From: Branchiostoma floridae
Taxonomy: Eukaryota; Chordata; Leptocardii; Amphioxiformes; Branchiostomatidae
Direction of reading: 5' to 3'
Length of the DNA: 64,000 nt
Assembly: GCF_000003815.2 (NCBI RefSeq)
Contig: NC_049988.1
Span: forward strand, 8,817,696 to 8,881,695
The translations under genes and the position numbers were made by a program. This document shows positions 48,786 to 59,257 of this stretch, one piece after another. The notes below the pieces were generated by a model. It was not told the origin of the DNA and did no database searches. It saw only the letters and a list, made by a program, of their open reading frames with translations. How positions within the stretch are numbered: the stretch's first letter is position 1; each line of letters opens with the position of its first letter.

Positions 48786-49367
48786 TACGAGGGGCGTTCA
48801 ATAAGTAATGCCCCTGACCCATTTTCAATCGCAGGAGATTAATGAAACTTGGCACAGTTATTAGTCTTTCTCTTTATAGGAACCACTCAGAGTTATGCAT
48901 TTCTCCCATCGTTTGATGCAACTCTGGACACCGTTTTTGTAGAACACCCCAGGTTGGTCCTCCAACAGATGCCTCATCAATGGCAGAAGAGGGACGACCA
49001 GGTCTGGGAGCTGTTTCCACAGACTTCCGGCCATGTTTGAATTCAGGATGCCAGCGTTTTACAAGGTCATATGATGGGACATCATCACCATAAGTTTCTT
49101 TCATTTCATCAAAAGTCTCCTTTGGTGTGCGTCCTTTCAAATACAAAAACCGAATCACTGCGCGACACTCACCTGGCTCTTTTTCACACCTGGTCCATTT
49201 CACACCTGACTCAGTTCAAACACCAGTAAATCAGAAACCACAATTAGTTCAGAGCTGTTTTTTGCAACATAACTTATAGAGATATGCATCATTACACATG
49301 CAACATTTCATCTAGATCAGACAGCTGGAAGTGGGTCAGGGGCATTACTTATTGAACGCCCCTCGTA
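48786..49367 (-). mobile_element. Internally deleted mariner element
   Basis: The element 48788-49365 is flanked by TA on both sides, the mariner target duplication. Perfect 34-bp inverted repeats begin CGAGGGGCGTTCAATAAGTA. On the minus strand from 49203 it encodes the N-terminal helix-turn-helix region (GECRAVIRFLYLKGRTPKET, then a GRP.S hinge near PGRPSS). Near 48949 a different frame encodes a typical mariner C terminus (FYKNGVQSCIKRWEKC, then ITLSGSYKEKD and stop). The catalytic D,D34D core is absent and the two parts are out of frame, so it is non-autonomous. Confidence 0.9.
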
Positions 49368-50569
49368 AGTACATAAAATCCTTCACATGGAAAACCTCAT
49401 TATTTATGGTCCAATTTAAGAAACTTTACATGATAGAATTGAATTAACTGATAAGAATAAACAATAACTGATAAAATATTGTTAGCATTTCTTTGCCAAA
49501 TCAACTGATCTACATTTTTCAGGTGCAAAACCTTGAATACAATGTGTGATAGATATATCATGACTACGAGTTATATTAGGAGTAACTAAATTGTATGCTT
49601 CCACCCAAACAACACTATTAAAGCGGCACCACTTCTCACATATGAATTATTTCTAGTACTTGAAACTACAAAGTGACAAATTTAGAACCAAGAAAGATTT
49701 AGTTTGGCTAACAATGAAGAAATACAACCATGAATAATTGTGTGTAAAACTGATATGAAATTACATGTTTGCATACAACTTTTTTTAAATTTGGACATTG
49801 TCTAGTCATGAATTCTATATACCAGTACTTCATCACAATAACATAACTTTATCAGTTACTGCTTGCACTTGAAGTCCTGTTTGTGAATCCAATAATAAGC
49901 TCAACTCTTACCTTTGTAAATACAACTGTACTATGACAGCGATGATCCCAGTTTTAAATTTATTGAAAAATCAACTGTCACAAGATTTTGTAAAGATTTA
50001 CATGAATATAGACATTCCTTTTTTCATCACATTCACTCTTATCAATATACTTCAGGCACAGAGAGGTTCAATTTCAGACTACTGTCAATATTTGTACAAG
50101 ATGCTTGACTTAAAGCAAAACCACTGCATTATTTTAATGTATGGGACAATGTTAGGCTTCTTTTGGCCAGGCCTTCTCTACATTTGAAGTTTTGGGTTAA
50201 CATTTAATATATGAACGATGATGGAAAATTTCTTTCAAAACTGGTCAAATTCTTTGGTTACAGGTTGCGACTAGCTCAAATATCTTGGAAGTATGTGATG
50301 AGAAACAAGGTTGATACTGCTGCATAAATGTTCTAATGCAACAAACGACTAGGACACAGCCCTTGAAGAGGTTACTTTGTAACGTTTGGGTCTACCCTGA
50401 GTTTATAAAATTTCTTTAGACAGCTGAGTCACTACGACTACTATTATCAGGTGCCATGTGTTAATCAAACGAATTCTGGAAAACTTCAGAAAGGAAAAGT
50501 TCCTGCTTTAAAACAAATGTTGATGATGTTGATGATGATGACTGTTCACGTGGTGATCGAGTGTGACGG
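49368..50569. other. Intergenic or 3' UTR of the M6PR-like gene, nothing recognised
   Basis: No exon is supported. Part of this stretch next to 50570 must be 3' UTR of the minus-strand gene. I could not fix a polyadenylation signal. Confidence 0.4.
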
Positions 50570-50635
50570 TTAGATCTTCTCGTAAGCGTACGCCTCCTCT
50601 CCTCGGCATGACCGTGTGGCGAACGTGAAGCCGTC
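50570..50635 (-). CDS. M6PR-like gene, last coding exon (cytosolic tail)
   Basis: Acceptor TTGTTGTTCAG, then 66 bp in phase 0 encoding DGFTFATRSCRGEEAYAYEK, then I and TAA. In the cation-dependent mannose-6-phosphate receptor the tail continues ..LVADG.DF.., which fits. The final YEKI is a YxxPhi tyrosine sorting motif of the kind read by AP adaptors. Cys residues near the membrane could be palmitoylated, as in the vertebrate receptor (inference). Confidence 0.85.
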   Translation of the reverse strand, partial: DGFTFATRSCRGEEAYAYEKI

Positions 50636-51198
50636 CTGAACAACAAGAAAATAATGTTAGTTTCTTCATATCAGCATGAAAGCTCATCCATGTTGGTACA
50701 ATCCATAATACTTTTGGTCAACATAACTCAAAATAGCTCACCTCGAATTTTCGGTCGATCTTACCTCAACCCTCCTCAGGAGTGACGTCGATTCAATTGC
50801 TCTGAGCATGTGACCTTAGGGACACGTGACTCGTGTAATGAATTGCAATCGTCTAGCAAGTTTTCCCAGTCATCATCATCATCATTAACATTTTCTATTA
50901 TCAAGACCTATAAAATGTAGAAATGCAATAAACTGCATGCCATTCTGTGATTTAAGCAGTTAGAATACATCATATTTTATAACTTTTACCTGTAGATTTC
51001 ATCAGGAACAAGGATGACTGAAAGCATTGCATCAGAATCCAGAGCATTGCATCTGGTTTCTCTTTGGAAAAGGTAAAAGGAAACCATATGCAGGATAATA
51101 TCATTATGCAGACAAACACAAAATAATACATTCAACAGCTAGTTTCTGGTAATTTCTAGTAGTTGTTTTTTTGCGGTGACATGCTGTCTATATCTCAC

Positions 51199-51325
51199 CT
51201 TTACTAGGTATGGGAAGTCTGCCCAGAACTCATAGTTGGGGATCATCTCAGTGCCCTCTGCTCCCCGGACAAACCTCAGGAATAGCATCCCTCCTGCCAC
51301 GTACACCAGCACAAACACTGTCAGC
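51199..51325 (-). CDS. M6PR-like gene, transmembrane exon
   Basis: A 127-bp exon with acceptor CCTCCTAG and donor G/GTGAGA. It encodes LTVFVLVYVAGGMLFLRFVR, then GAEGTEMIPNYEFWADFPYL and VK. A single transmembrane helix is followed by G(A)xGxExxPN..FW..LPxLV, the juxtamembrane signature of cation-dependent mannose-6-phosphate receptors (human ..RLVVGAKGMEQFPH..FW). It starts in phase 2 and ends in phase 0. Confidence 0.88.
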
Positions 51326-51785
51326 CTAGGAGGGGAGATAGAAAAAAGTAATACATTTGTAGTATTTTGTCTGGTACATAGGTAGTAACCTGGTATCCAT
51401 TCTCCTTTATCTCCAGGTTGCTCTTCCAATTACTTTCCTGCAAAATAGTTTGGTAGTTTGGTACCAATTGATTGGCATTTAATTGATTGTCATTTGCCTA
51501 AAACATCAGCAAGAGGTCTGACTGGCTCTCGCTGATGGTGAAGGGGATGGAACAGACATTCAGAGGTTTGATGCCTACAGCACTACTTCTAAGAAACATT
51601 CCAAACTGGAACTGAACAATGATGAAACATTGCAATATGGACAGATGCCAGAAAATTATGCATGGAAGAAATCACAATAACAGGCTTTAGCTAGAATAGG
51701 GTAGGTAACGTTAACTAAGCAATGTTTTAACTTATCACCACATATATATGTCATCGTGGTAATGGCACAATGGTGGTGTACTTAC

Positions 51786-51889
51786 AATATACACATGGTG
51801 GACCCAGCACTGAGCCCTGCGGCGGCACCTGCAGCATTGCAATCCTTCGACCTCCCGGGGCACACACACAGGCTGCTAATGGTCATCAC
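51786..51889 (-). CDS. M6PR-like gene, MRH C-terminal Cys plus stem exon
   Basis: A 104-bp exon with acceptor CTTCATGACAG and donor T/GTAAGT. In phase 0 it encodes VMTISSLCVCPGRSKDCNAA then GAAAGLSAGSTMCIL. The LCVCP supplies the closing cysteine of the MRH fold, and the Ala/Gly-rich stem runs into the membrane segment. A downstream AG at the same acceptor would break the frame, so the upstream one was chosen. Confidence 0.85.
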
Positions 51890-52710
51890 CTGTCATGAAG
51901 GGTTAGGAGATGAAAACGTTCAGTAAAGAAGACACAGAGGATACAGAGGACATCACTCCAAACATATCTACTGGTGTTGCACACAGGAATGTACCGCATC
52001 CAAAATGTACCCAGGTATATTCTGGCCAGGGGTACATTCCAGCCTGCTCAACTTGCCACTCTAGTAACTATACACTGGTTAGTGTAAACTAGCAAACTAC
52101 TTGCCTTAATCTACTTTGCCTTTCACAATAAAATTCAACGACTACAAAATGTATGGAAATGATCTGGTGGTTTATACGTGTTGCTATATTTTTTATACAA
52201 TCAATTTTCTGACCACTTACCTTTGTTATTTCTTCGATAGATGTATGGTTTCTTGGCTAGACTTAGACATTTCTGTCATTTTGTTTGTCTTTGCATCGAC
52301 ATAGTAAATATCTTTATATTCAACTGCTGCAGGTTTTTCATGTTAGGCAATGCACTAAGAAAAATAATCCAAAGCACTTGAAACATCTACAAAACAATGT
52401 CACACAGCAGGGGCCCAAAATTGACCTTGATCTTTGTATTCCCAACACCTACCTGCATACCAAATATCATAATGTTACAATCCACCTAGAGGATCTTAAG
52501 TTATGCTAACCACAAAATGCAGAAAGACACACACACAGACAGACAGGCCAAAAACTATACTGTCATTTTTCATGAAGGTATTAAAAAAAGGCAGCTAAAG
52601 CCATATACCTGATGAAAGGAAAAGCAAAATAATAAAGATATGCTTAAAAAAGATTGCCAATAGACCGACACAACAATGGAAAGACAGCACACCAACACAC
52701 AGGGACTTAC

Positions 52711-52801
52711 ATATTTCCCCGGGACTCCTGTCTTTTCACTAGCTGTGAATCTGACTGCTGAGTCCTGTGTACACTCCAGGCGAAGTTCTGTACTCCTAGT
52801 G
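52711..52801 (-). CDS. M6PR-like gene, alternative MRH exon B (Tyr form)
   Basis: A 91-bp exon with acceptor AATGACTCGCAG and donor T/GTAAGT. It enters in phase 2 and leaves in phase 0. After the junction Ser it encodes TRSTELRLECTQDSAVRFTA, then SEKTGVPGKY. It supplies the MRH ligand-pocket Arg (TRS), Glu (SEK) and Tyr (GKY) positions, by alignment with mannose-6-phosphate receptors. It is a length- and phase-matched alternative to exon A at 53340-53430. Confidence 0.85.
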
Positions 52802-53339
52802 CTGCGAGTCATTCAGGAGGAGAGAGGAGAATACCAGGACAGGTGAGAAGGATGCGAGGACAGCAACAACCAAAAAAGAATGGTTAGTCAGAATGTGTTG
52901 ACCACCCAGTCATAACACATTTGGTTTGAACTACAATCTCTTGGAGAAGCAAAGTGAAGTAGAGTTTCTCTAGTGTTAATGTTTATTCTGCATTACTAGA
53001 CAAAATTTTAGTTTATTGTTATTCCAATCAAAAAAGAAGACATGGATCACATTTGGATCACATTGCTTGATTTTTTTTTTAAAACATGGTGATTTTGAGT
53101 AATTTGACATTTGTTTTAAACAATGAATAGCAAATTACAAATGCAATTTAAAACATGTTGAACTTTAAAAAATCTAATCATCATTTCATAATCTCATTTT
53201 CATTGCATGATGGATTTGTCTTGTTGATGCTTTTACATGAATGCATAATGCAGATTTTTCATTCCTTTGATTTTCTTCCCCAAGAAATTTAGTCAGGGTT
53301 AGTGCTGGACAGTAAATCGTGGTGAGACTCCGTCCTTAC

Positions 53340-53430
53340 AAATGTGCCCGACCCCGCTGGACTCTCCTGAGCCGTGAAAGTTGGAGTGCTGCTGGCGGAG
53401 CAAACTAAGTTGATGTTGCTTTTCCGGTTA
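53340..53430 (-). CDS. M6PR-like gene, alternative MRH exon A (Phe form)
   Basis: A 91-bp exon with acceptor TACATCCAACAG and donor T/GTAAGG. It enters in phase 2 and leaves in phase 0. After the junction Ser it encodes NRKSNINLVCSASSTPTFTA, then QESPAGSGTF. It aligns without gaps to exon B: Arg, Cys, FTA and Glu are kept. The pocket Tyr is replaced by Phe and most surface residues differ. Its phases forbid inclusion together with exon B and forbid skipping both. Confidence 0.82.
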
Positions 53431-53568
53431 CTGTTGGATGTAAAGGCTTGTGTCAAATCTAAATCCCAAACATCTCTAACTGGTACAAAATTTTTTTTAT
53501 TACAAACCTCATGAGACATTTTGTAAGCTTTCGAACAAAGTGACATTTAGAAACAGTATTAGGCCTAG

Positions 53569-53852
53569 GAAAAAAATGTTGTGTTTCCTGTTTCAGTACG
53601 GATAAAATTAGGGTCGGTAGGTAGGGATTATCTTCTTTTTTTTTTTACAATCTTTTTAGACTTTGGCCCAAACTCTTGTGATACAATACAGTTTAACAAA
53701 GTAAAACTGAAATGTATGAGGACACGTATATTTACATAGGGGTTAAAAATCTGTGGATACATTAATCTCTCTAACTGGAAACTATGTGACTCCACTGCCC
53801 ACCCAAAAAAGGCAGGTTATTCTAGGGTAGGTCAGGAAACAGGAAATGCAAC
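53569..53852. mobile_element. TIR element, GGCCTAGGAAAAAAATG family
   Basis: It begins CCTAGGAAAAAAATGTTG..TTTCCTGTTTC and ends ..TCAGGAAACAGGAAATGCAA. Inside are TTAGGGTCGGTAGGTAGGG and, at the right, CTATGTGACTCCACTGCCC. Related whole or partial copies lie at 56472-56615, 56640-56860, 60475-60590 and 62860-63070. It inserted in the intron between MRH exon A and the exon at 53949. Confidence 0.7.
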
Positions 53853-53948
53853 TTTTTTTTTTCTTTCTTTCTTACTGACTATCATACAAGTACATGTATA
53901 TCAACTTTAGTCAAGAAGCTTTATTAGCCTTTACAAAATTTTACGTAC

Positions 53949-54061
53949 CTTTGGTCAGTACTATAGGAAAAGAGTACTGCACCAGTGCTTGTATCATAGG
54001 ATGTTGCTAGACTGCTCTGATCCCCGATGTCATAGTATCCATTTCCGTCATATTGGCAGGC
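53949..54061 (-). CDS. M6PR-like gene, MRH exon (middle)
   Basis: A 113-bp exon with acceptor TCTCCTTAG and donor G/GTACGT. In phase 0 it encodes ACQYDGNGYYDIGDQSSLAT, then SYDTSTGAVLFSYSTDQ and two bases of a Ser codon. The CQ pair carries the MRH pocket Gln, and G.V.F.Y is the central strand region. The 3' AG is completed by T (exon A) or C (exon B), both giving Ser. Confidence 0.87.
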
Positions 54062-54298
54062 CTAAGGAGAAGAAGTACACTAATCAATACTGCAGACAGA
54101 AAGATAATCAAAGAGACAACAATGGACCAATCCCGAAGCCCCGTCGCCCGCCCCCTGTTCGATCATGTGCTATTTCAAACACCTCCGTCAAAAACAGCGC
54201 TTGTCGGACAGAACTGGCCACCGCCGCTGTTCAGCTGATAAAAACAACTGACTTCGGTTCAGGAATAGGAATAAAACAATTTTGTTGCTTCTACTTAC

Positions 54299-54398
54299 CG
54301 CAATTTCATTTGCTTGGCATTCTCCAGATGAATCTCCCTTTTTGAATGGTGTGCAGGGGTTGTAATAGAAGAATGTGTTTCCATCTTTATGAATAAAC
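54299..54398 (-). CDS. M6PR-like gene, MRH exon (N-terminal part)
   Basis: A 100-bp exon with acceptor TTCAATGTTTAG and donor G/GTAAGT. It encodes FIHKDGNTFFYYNPCTPFKK, then GDSSGECQANEIA, typical of the first strands of an MRH (mannose-6-phosphate receptor homology) domain (YYNPC.PF...C). It enters in phase 2 and leaves in phase 0. The signal-peptide exon and the first Cys must lie upstream, probably in or beyond the gap starting at 54742. Confidence 0.85.
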
Positions 54399-54741
54399 CT
54401 AAACATTGAAGAAGATTACATATAGCATTAGATCAAGTAAGTGTCCTTTTATCCTGCATACCGCCATTAGTAAAGATAGAAGGCAGCTTCAGGACTGTAG
54501 AATCCCAGTCTTCACTCTTGTACAGGCTTTTAGCTAGGACTTTATTATAGGGGTCCAAATTTCTTAGTGACTGAGATTCACCATGCAGCGAACGCTACAA
54601 ACACGAGTATTGCAGGGGGTCGGGGGCAATGACCTTCCATGGTTCTGAGTTTTAGAGAATTTTAAAATGGTGCATTCTGAGGTATCCTGAGGGGAAAAAT
54701 TACTGACAGAGAGGTCACAGTTGAAGACTAGTGGCATCCCT

Positions 54742-55698
54742 NNNNNNNNNNNNNNNNNNNNNNNNNNNNNNNNNNNNNNNNNNNNNNNNNNNNNNNNNNN
54801 NNNNNNNNNNNNNNNNNNNNNNNNNNNNNNNNNNNNNNNNNNNNNNNNNNNNNNNNNNNNNNNNNNNNNNNNNNNNNNNNNNNNNNNNNNNNNNNNNNNN
54901 NNNNNNNNNNNNNNNNNNNNNNNNNNNNNNNNNNNNNNNNNNNNNNNNNNNNNNNNNNNNNNNNNNNNNNNNNNNNNNNNNNNNNNNNNNNNNNNNNNNN
55001 NNNNNNNNNNNNNNNNNNNNNNNNNNNNNNNNNNNNNNNNNNNNNNNNNNNNNNNNNNNNNNNNNNNNNNNNNNNNNNNNNNNNNNNNNNNNNNNNNNNN
55101 NNNNNNNNNNNNNNNNNNNNNNNNNNNNNNNNNNNNNNNNNNNNNNNNNNNNNNNNNNNNNNNNNNNNNNNNNNNNNNNNNNNNNNNNNNNNNNNNNNNN
55201 NNNNNNNNNNNNNNNNNNNNNNNNNNNNNNNNNNNNNNNNNNNNNNNNNNNNNNNNNNNNNNNNNNNNNNNNNNNNNNNNNNNNNNNNNNNNNNNNNNNN
55301 NNNNNNNNNNNNNNNNNNNNNNNNNNNNNNNNNNNNNNNNNNNNNNNNNNNNNNNNNNNNNNNNNNNNNNNNNNNNNNNNNNNNNNNNNNNNNNNNNNNN
55401 NNNNNNNNNNNNNNNNNNNNNNNNNNNNNNNNNNNNNNNNNNNNNNNNNNNNNNNNNNNNNNNNNNNNNNNNNNNNNNNNNNNNNNNNNNNNNNNNNNNN
55501 NNNNNNNNNNNNNNNNNNNNNNNNNNNNNNNNNNNNNNNNNNNNNNNNNNNNNNNNNNNNNNNNNNNNNNNNNNNNNNNNNNNNNNNNNNNNNNNNNNNN
55601 NNNNNNNNNNNNNNNNNNNNNNNNNNNNNNNNNNNNNNNNNNNNNNNNNNNNNNNNNNNNNNNNNNNNNNNNNNNNNNNNNNNNNNNNNNNNNNNNNN
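54742..55698. other. Assembly gap, 957 N
   Basis: Unknown sequence. It may hide the 5' exon(s) of the M6PR-like gene. Confidence 0.95.
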
Positions 55699-55986
55699 CA
55701 ATCATGATGTTTCTGACCTAGGAGAAGAGGTGCTGTTCAGTCCAACTCAGTTCAGTGCCAAGAAGTGATTTCTTGGCCTTGCCCTGAGCAAACTTGAAAT
55801 TTCACCAGTTTCTGGCTTTTCAGGACACAAATCATGCTGACCGTACAAGCATTACAGATGAAGGGATAAGAGTTAACTATTATTACCAAAATATGAGACT
55901 GAAGTAACGCTTAATTAGAAAGTTAATATTAGTCCTTACTGTGATATGTTTGACAGTACTCAGTGTCAGGAGTGTTTGAAATTGAA

Positions 55987-56448
55987 TACAGTCAAACCTG
56001 CCCAAGCTACCTCCTCTTCTTAGCGACCACCTGGCCATTACGACCACTTTTTCTCGGTCCTGACAATTTTCCCCTTTGACGTAAGTATTAAGCGCCCTCT
56101 TCACAACGACCACCTGGCCAACATGACTGCGACCACCAAAAATTGGGATAACTGCCCATAACGACCACGTCATTTTCAAATCTTGAGGTGTCCTTGATTT
56201 TCACGATTTTGGTGTCGAAATCAACCAGTTTGCATCGGATTTAGACTACCATTATGATGTTATCTTCAAAATAAAGATGGCGGCAGATGCATGCGCATGT
56301 GCTTCCTATTTGCCATTAAACACAACGGAAACCATTAAACCATGCATCGGGCATGTTCTGAGTCGATGCTCTTCTAATCGACCACCTGACCAAATTGACT
56401 GCTTTTGCCCAGTCTCCCGGGTAGTCGTCTTGGGCAGGCTTGACTGTA
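55987..56448. mobile_element. TIR element with CAGTCAAACCTGCCCAAG ends and TA duplication
   Basis: Left end TA/CAGTCAAACCTGCCCAAG and right end CTTGGGCAGGCTTGACTG/TA. The interior carries repeated CGACCACCTGGCCA.. words. 458 bp between the TA pairs, no transposase. This terminus type is common in small invertebrate DNA transposons. Confidence 0.8.
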
Positions 56449-56471
56449 TTGACAAAATTGTTTTCAAAGAT

Positions 56472-56860
56472 TGGCCTAGGAAAAAATGTGTTTCCTGTTT
56501 CCCTTAAGCTACCCTAGAAAAACCTGCCAACCGTAGACGTTTTTTTGGGGTGTGGGCAGTGGAGTCACAAAGCTTCCAGTAAAGAATTTCTTTTGAGCCT
56601 GCTTCCTAATGAAGTAAAAAAAAAACAACTGCTTGTCCTATCTATTAATATTATGCACAGAATTGACATTTGACATTGAAAGACAAGTTTCCTCATGCAT
56701 TTCAGTTTACTTTGTTCAACTGTATTGTAATATGTCTCATTGGAGTTTGGGCCAGCCTAAAAATATTACAAGAAAAAGAAGGATAATCCATACCTATGGA
56801 CCCTAGTAATTTTTTCAAGACTGAAACAGGAAAGCAACATTTTTTTTCCCTAGGCCTTAC
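56472..56860. repeat. Two pieces of the GGCCTAGGAAAAAA family
   Basis: The first, 56472-56615, runs GGCCTAGGAAAAAATGTG..CCTGTTTC and ends in GGGCAGTGGAGTCACA.AGCTTCC. The second, about 56640-56860, is inverted. It has TTGACATTGAAAGACAAG, TTTACTTTGTTCAACTGTAT and GACTGAAACAGGAAA before TTTTTTTTCCCTAGGCC. Probably nested or tandem insertions. Confidence 0.6.
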
Positions 56861-57513
56861 CCAACCAATCCTAGAAAAAAACCCTGCCAACCCTAGCCTC
56901 TGTTTGGTTGGCCGCTGGCAAAGGGCATAAAATTTTATATCTAGGTGACAAAATTCCACATAATTACTGTACACACTATTAACAAGTCAATGCACCGAAC
57001 AGTTGATGTAAGAACATGTAGTAAACATTGCACTTCTTTGGTCAATTTACCAATATACTTGTGCTTGTAAAATACATATCTGCATAAATACAATGATATT
57101 AAAAATGCCAGTGCCTGATGCATTTCAGGTTTGTATTACTAGTACTAAAAAGGAATTGTAGGATCACTTATGACGAAACAAGAAAGCTTTTAAAAAAAGC
57201 TGGCCGGGGCGCATTTGGAAGGACTACCTCAAAATTTCATGTTGTGTTCCAGTAAAATGTGCATCATTATTAAACTAGAAGTTTATATCTAAAATCTATG
57301 GGAAGTTGGCTGGAAACCTTTGTTCACTGGTATAATTGGATTTTCCGGCGTACTTTTGTGGGCGGAATTGTATCCCTTGTGTGCGCTGTGTGCCGGATAT
57401 AAAAATCGTAAAAGAAACTCCGGTGCGAGACCACAGCCAAAGGCGGGAAGAGGTCCCGGATGTGCATTGTCGTTCTTTCTTCGTGACAGAAATTTCACTG
57501 TGGAGAACCTCTT

Positions 57514-58198
57514 NNNNNNNNNNNNNNNNNNNNNNNNNNNNNNNNNNNNNNNNNNNNNNNNNNNNNNNNNNNNNNNNNNNNNNNNNNNNNNNNNNNNNNN
57601 NNNNNNNNNNNNNNNNNNNNNNNNNNNNNNNNNNNNNNNNNNNNNNNNNNNNNNNNNNNNNNNNNNNNNNNNNNNNNNNNNNNNNNNNNNNNNNNNNNNN
57701 NNNNNNNNNNNNNNNNNNNNNNNNNNNNNNNNNNNNNNNNNNNNNNNNNNNNNNNNNNNNNNNNNNNNNNNNNNNNNNNNNNNNNNNNNNNNNNNNNNNN
57801 NNNNNNNNNNNNNNNNNNNNNNNNNNNNNNNNNNNNNNNNNNNNNNNNNNNNNNNNNNNNNNNNNNNNNNNNNNNNNNNNNNNNNNNNNNNNNNNNNNNN
57901 NNNNNNNNNNNNNNNNNNNNNNNNNNNNNNNNNNNNNNNNNNNNNNNNNNNNNNNNNNNNNNNNNNNNNNNNNNNNNNNNNNNNNNNNNNNNNNNNNNNN
58001 NNNNNNNNNNNNNNNNNNNNNNNNNNNNNNNNNNNNNNNNNNNNNNNNNNNNNNNNNNNNNNNNNNNNNNNNNNNNNNNNNNNNNNNNNNNNNNNNNNNN
58101 NNNNNNNNNNNNNNNNNNNNNNNNNNNNNNNNNNNNNNNNNNNNNNNNNNNNNNNNNNNNNNNNNNNNNNNNNNNNNNNNNNNNNNNNNNNNNNNNNN
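57514..58198. other. Assembly gap, 685 N, inside the Helitron-type ORF region
   Basis: Unknown sequence. The open frame to its right runs into it and does not recognisably resume to its left. Confidence 0.95.
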
Positions 58199-59148
58199 GT
58201 GATGTTTCACGTGGTAGTGATATCACTGGGACATTGTCTGGTACATTCTGCAACAGAGATTGTAACTGGACATTTGGATTAATGTAGTTACAGGGAAAAG
58301 CTGAGAGTTCTTGGACAGTAGAAGGTGCACTTGAGAAGTCTGGTTCATTGGCGTCTGTGATCATTGGATTGAATTCACTTGACTTTTTTACCCAGTTTTC
58401 AAAGGTAGCTATGTTCACATGTGAATATAGATGATTATGCGTTACCAGCCATGTAAGAGCTTCATGCATTTTGGAAAATCGTACAATGTGTTGTGGGTCT
58501 GTTCTTTGTGTTTTACTTTCATTTGTCTGACAAGGGTGTACTATTACTAGCCCAGCTGTATCTTGGCTATGTGGTAACAGTTGGCAAGTAGTTTCAATGT
58601 TGGTAGGGAAACTTATGGCTTGACCTTGTTCACCAAATTGTCCACCTGGTAATACAATTAACTTGATGAAGGTGTATTTCAAACTGACAAGTCTTGTTTC
58701 CATTCTACTGAGTTGTTTCAGGCATGATGGAATGTCACCTGGATCCATATTGTTAGTCCAAGCATTGGGTATGGGTTTGTCTTTTTCAAGACAAATCAAA
58801 CACTTTGAACAGAGATGATGTTGACCAGAAATATCATTGACTATTTTGTCTATGACAGCATTGTTGCAGTTTCGCACTTGGTCATGAAATAACAATTGTC
58901 TACATATGCTACAGTAGTACTTTGGCTGCTGTTTTATATAGCAATGAAATGCAGGAAAGTCTGATTTGTATTGTTCACTGGTATAGTCTATGCTATGTTC
59001 TCTAACATATTTTGTAGCCAATGTTTTTCTCACTCTATCACAGTTTTTCCTCTGTCGTTGCGTTTTTTCTTGTGAAGATTCTTGTTCAGCTCTTTTTGCT
59101 TTGCTAGCTTTGCGTGATGGTAAAGGCCACGGGATGAAACGATAATTT
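58199..59148 (-). mobile_element. Helitron-type ORF fragment (N-terminal, DUF6570-like region)
   Basis: The minus strand is open for about 316 codons from the N at 59149 to the gap. A basic start (PLPSRKASKAKRAEQESSQE) is followed by two CxxC pairs (YYCSICRQLL and HLCSKC). Then comes DPGDIPSCLKQLSRMETRLV and LPGGQFGEQGQAISFPTN with a downstream LLPH. The order of CxxC pairs, L..L...E..L, a GGQ..GQ.I.FP.N block and LPH is what I know from the N-terminal domain of animal Helitron Rep/helicase proteins. The Rep tyrosines and helicase would lie in or beyond the gap. The frame is uninterrupted, so the copy is probably young. Confidence 0.7.
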
Positions 59149-59157
59149 NACACACTG

Positions 59158-59257
59158 TTAGTAGTAAGTCTGCCAGGCAGGACTCAGAGATGTGTACCAG
59201 ATCCGGCCTCCCAGCAGGGTGAAGTACCCCAGCATCAGGCCCCAGAACGACTGTGTC
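59158..59257 (-). CDS. Unrecognised polytopic membrane protein, last exon
   Basis: Acceptor CTCCTGCCAG, then 100 bp entering in phase 2. It encodes TQSFWGLMLGYFTLLGGRIW, then YTSLSPAWQTYY and TAA. A single hydrophobic segment is followed by a short polar tail. It pairs in strand and character with the exon at 60611-60822. The phases (0 out, 2 in) require at least one more exon between them, possibly in the gap 59841-60086. Only nine bases separate the stop codon from the lone N at 59149. Confidence 0.6.

Noticed and set aside
54715-55768. Very long frames across runs of N
   Set aside because: They consist of undetermined bases and carry no information.
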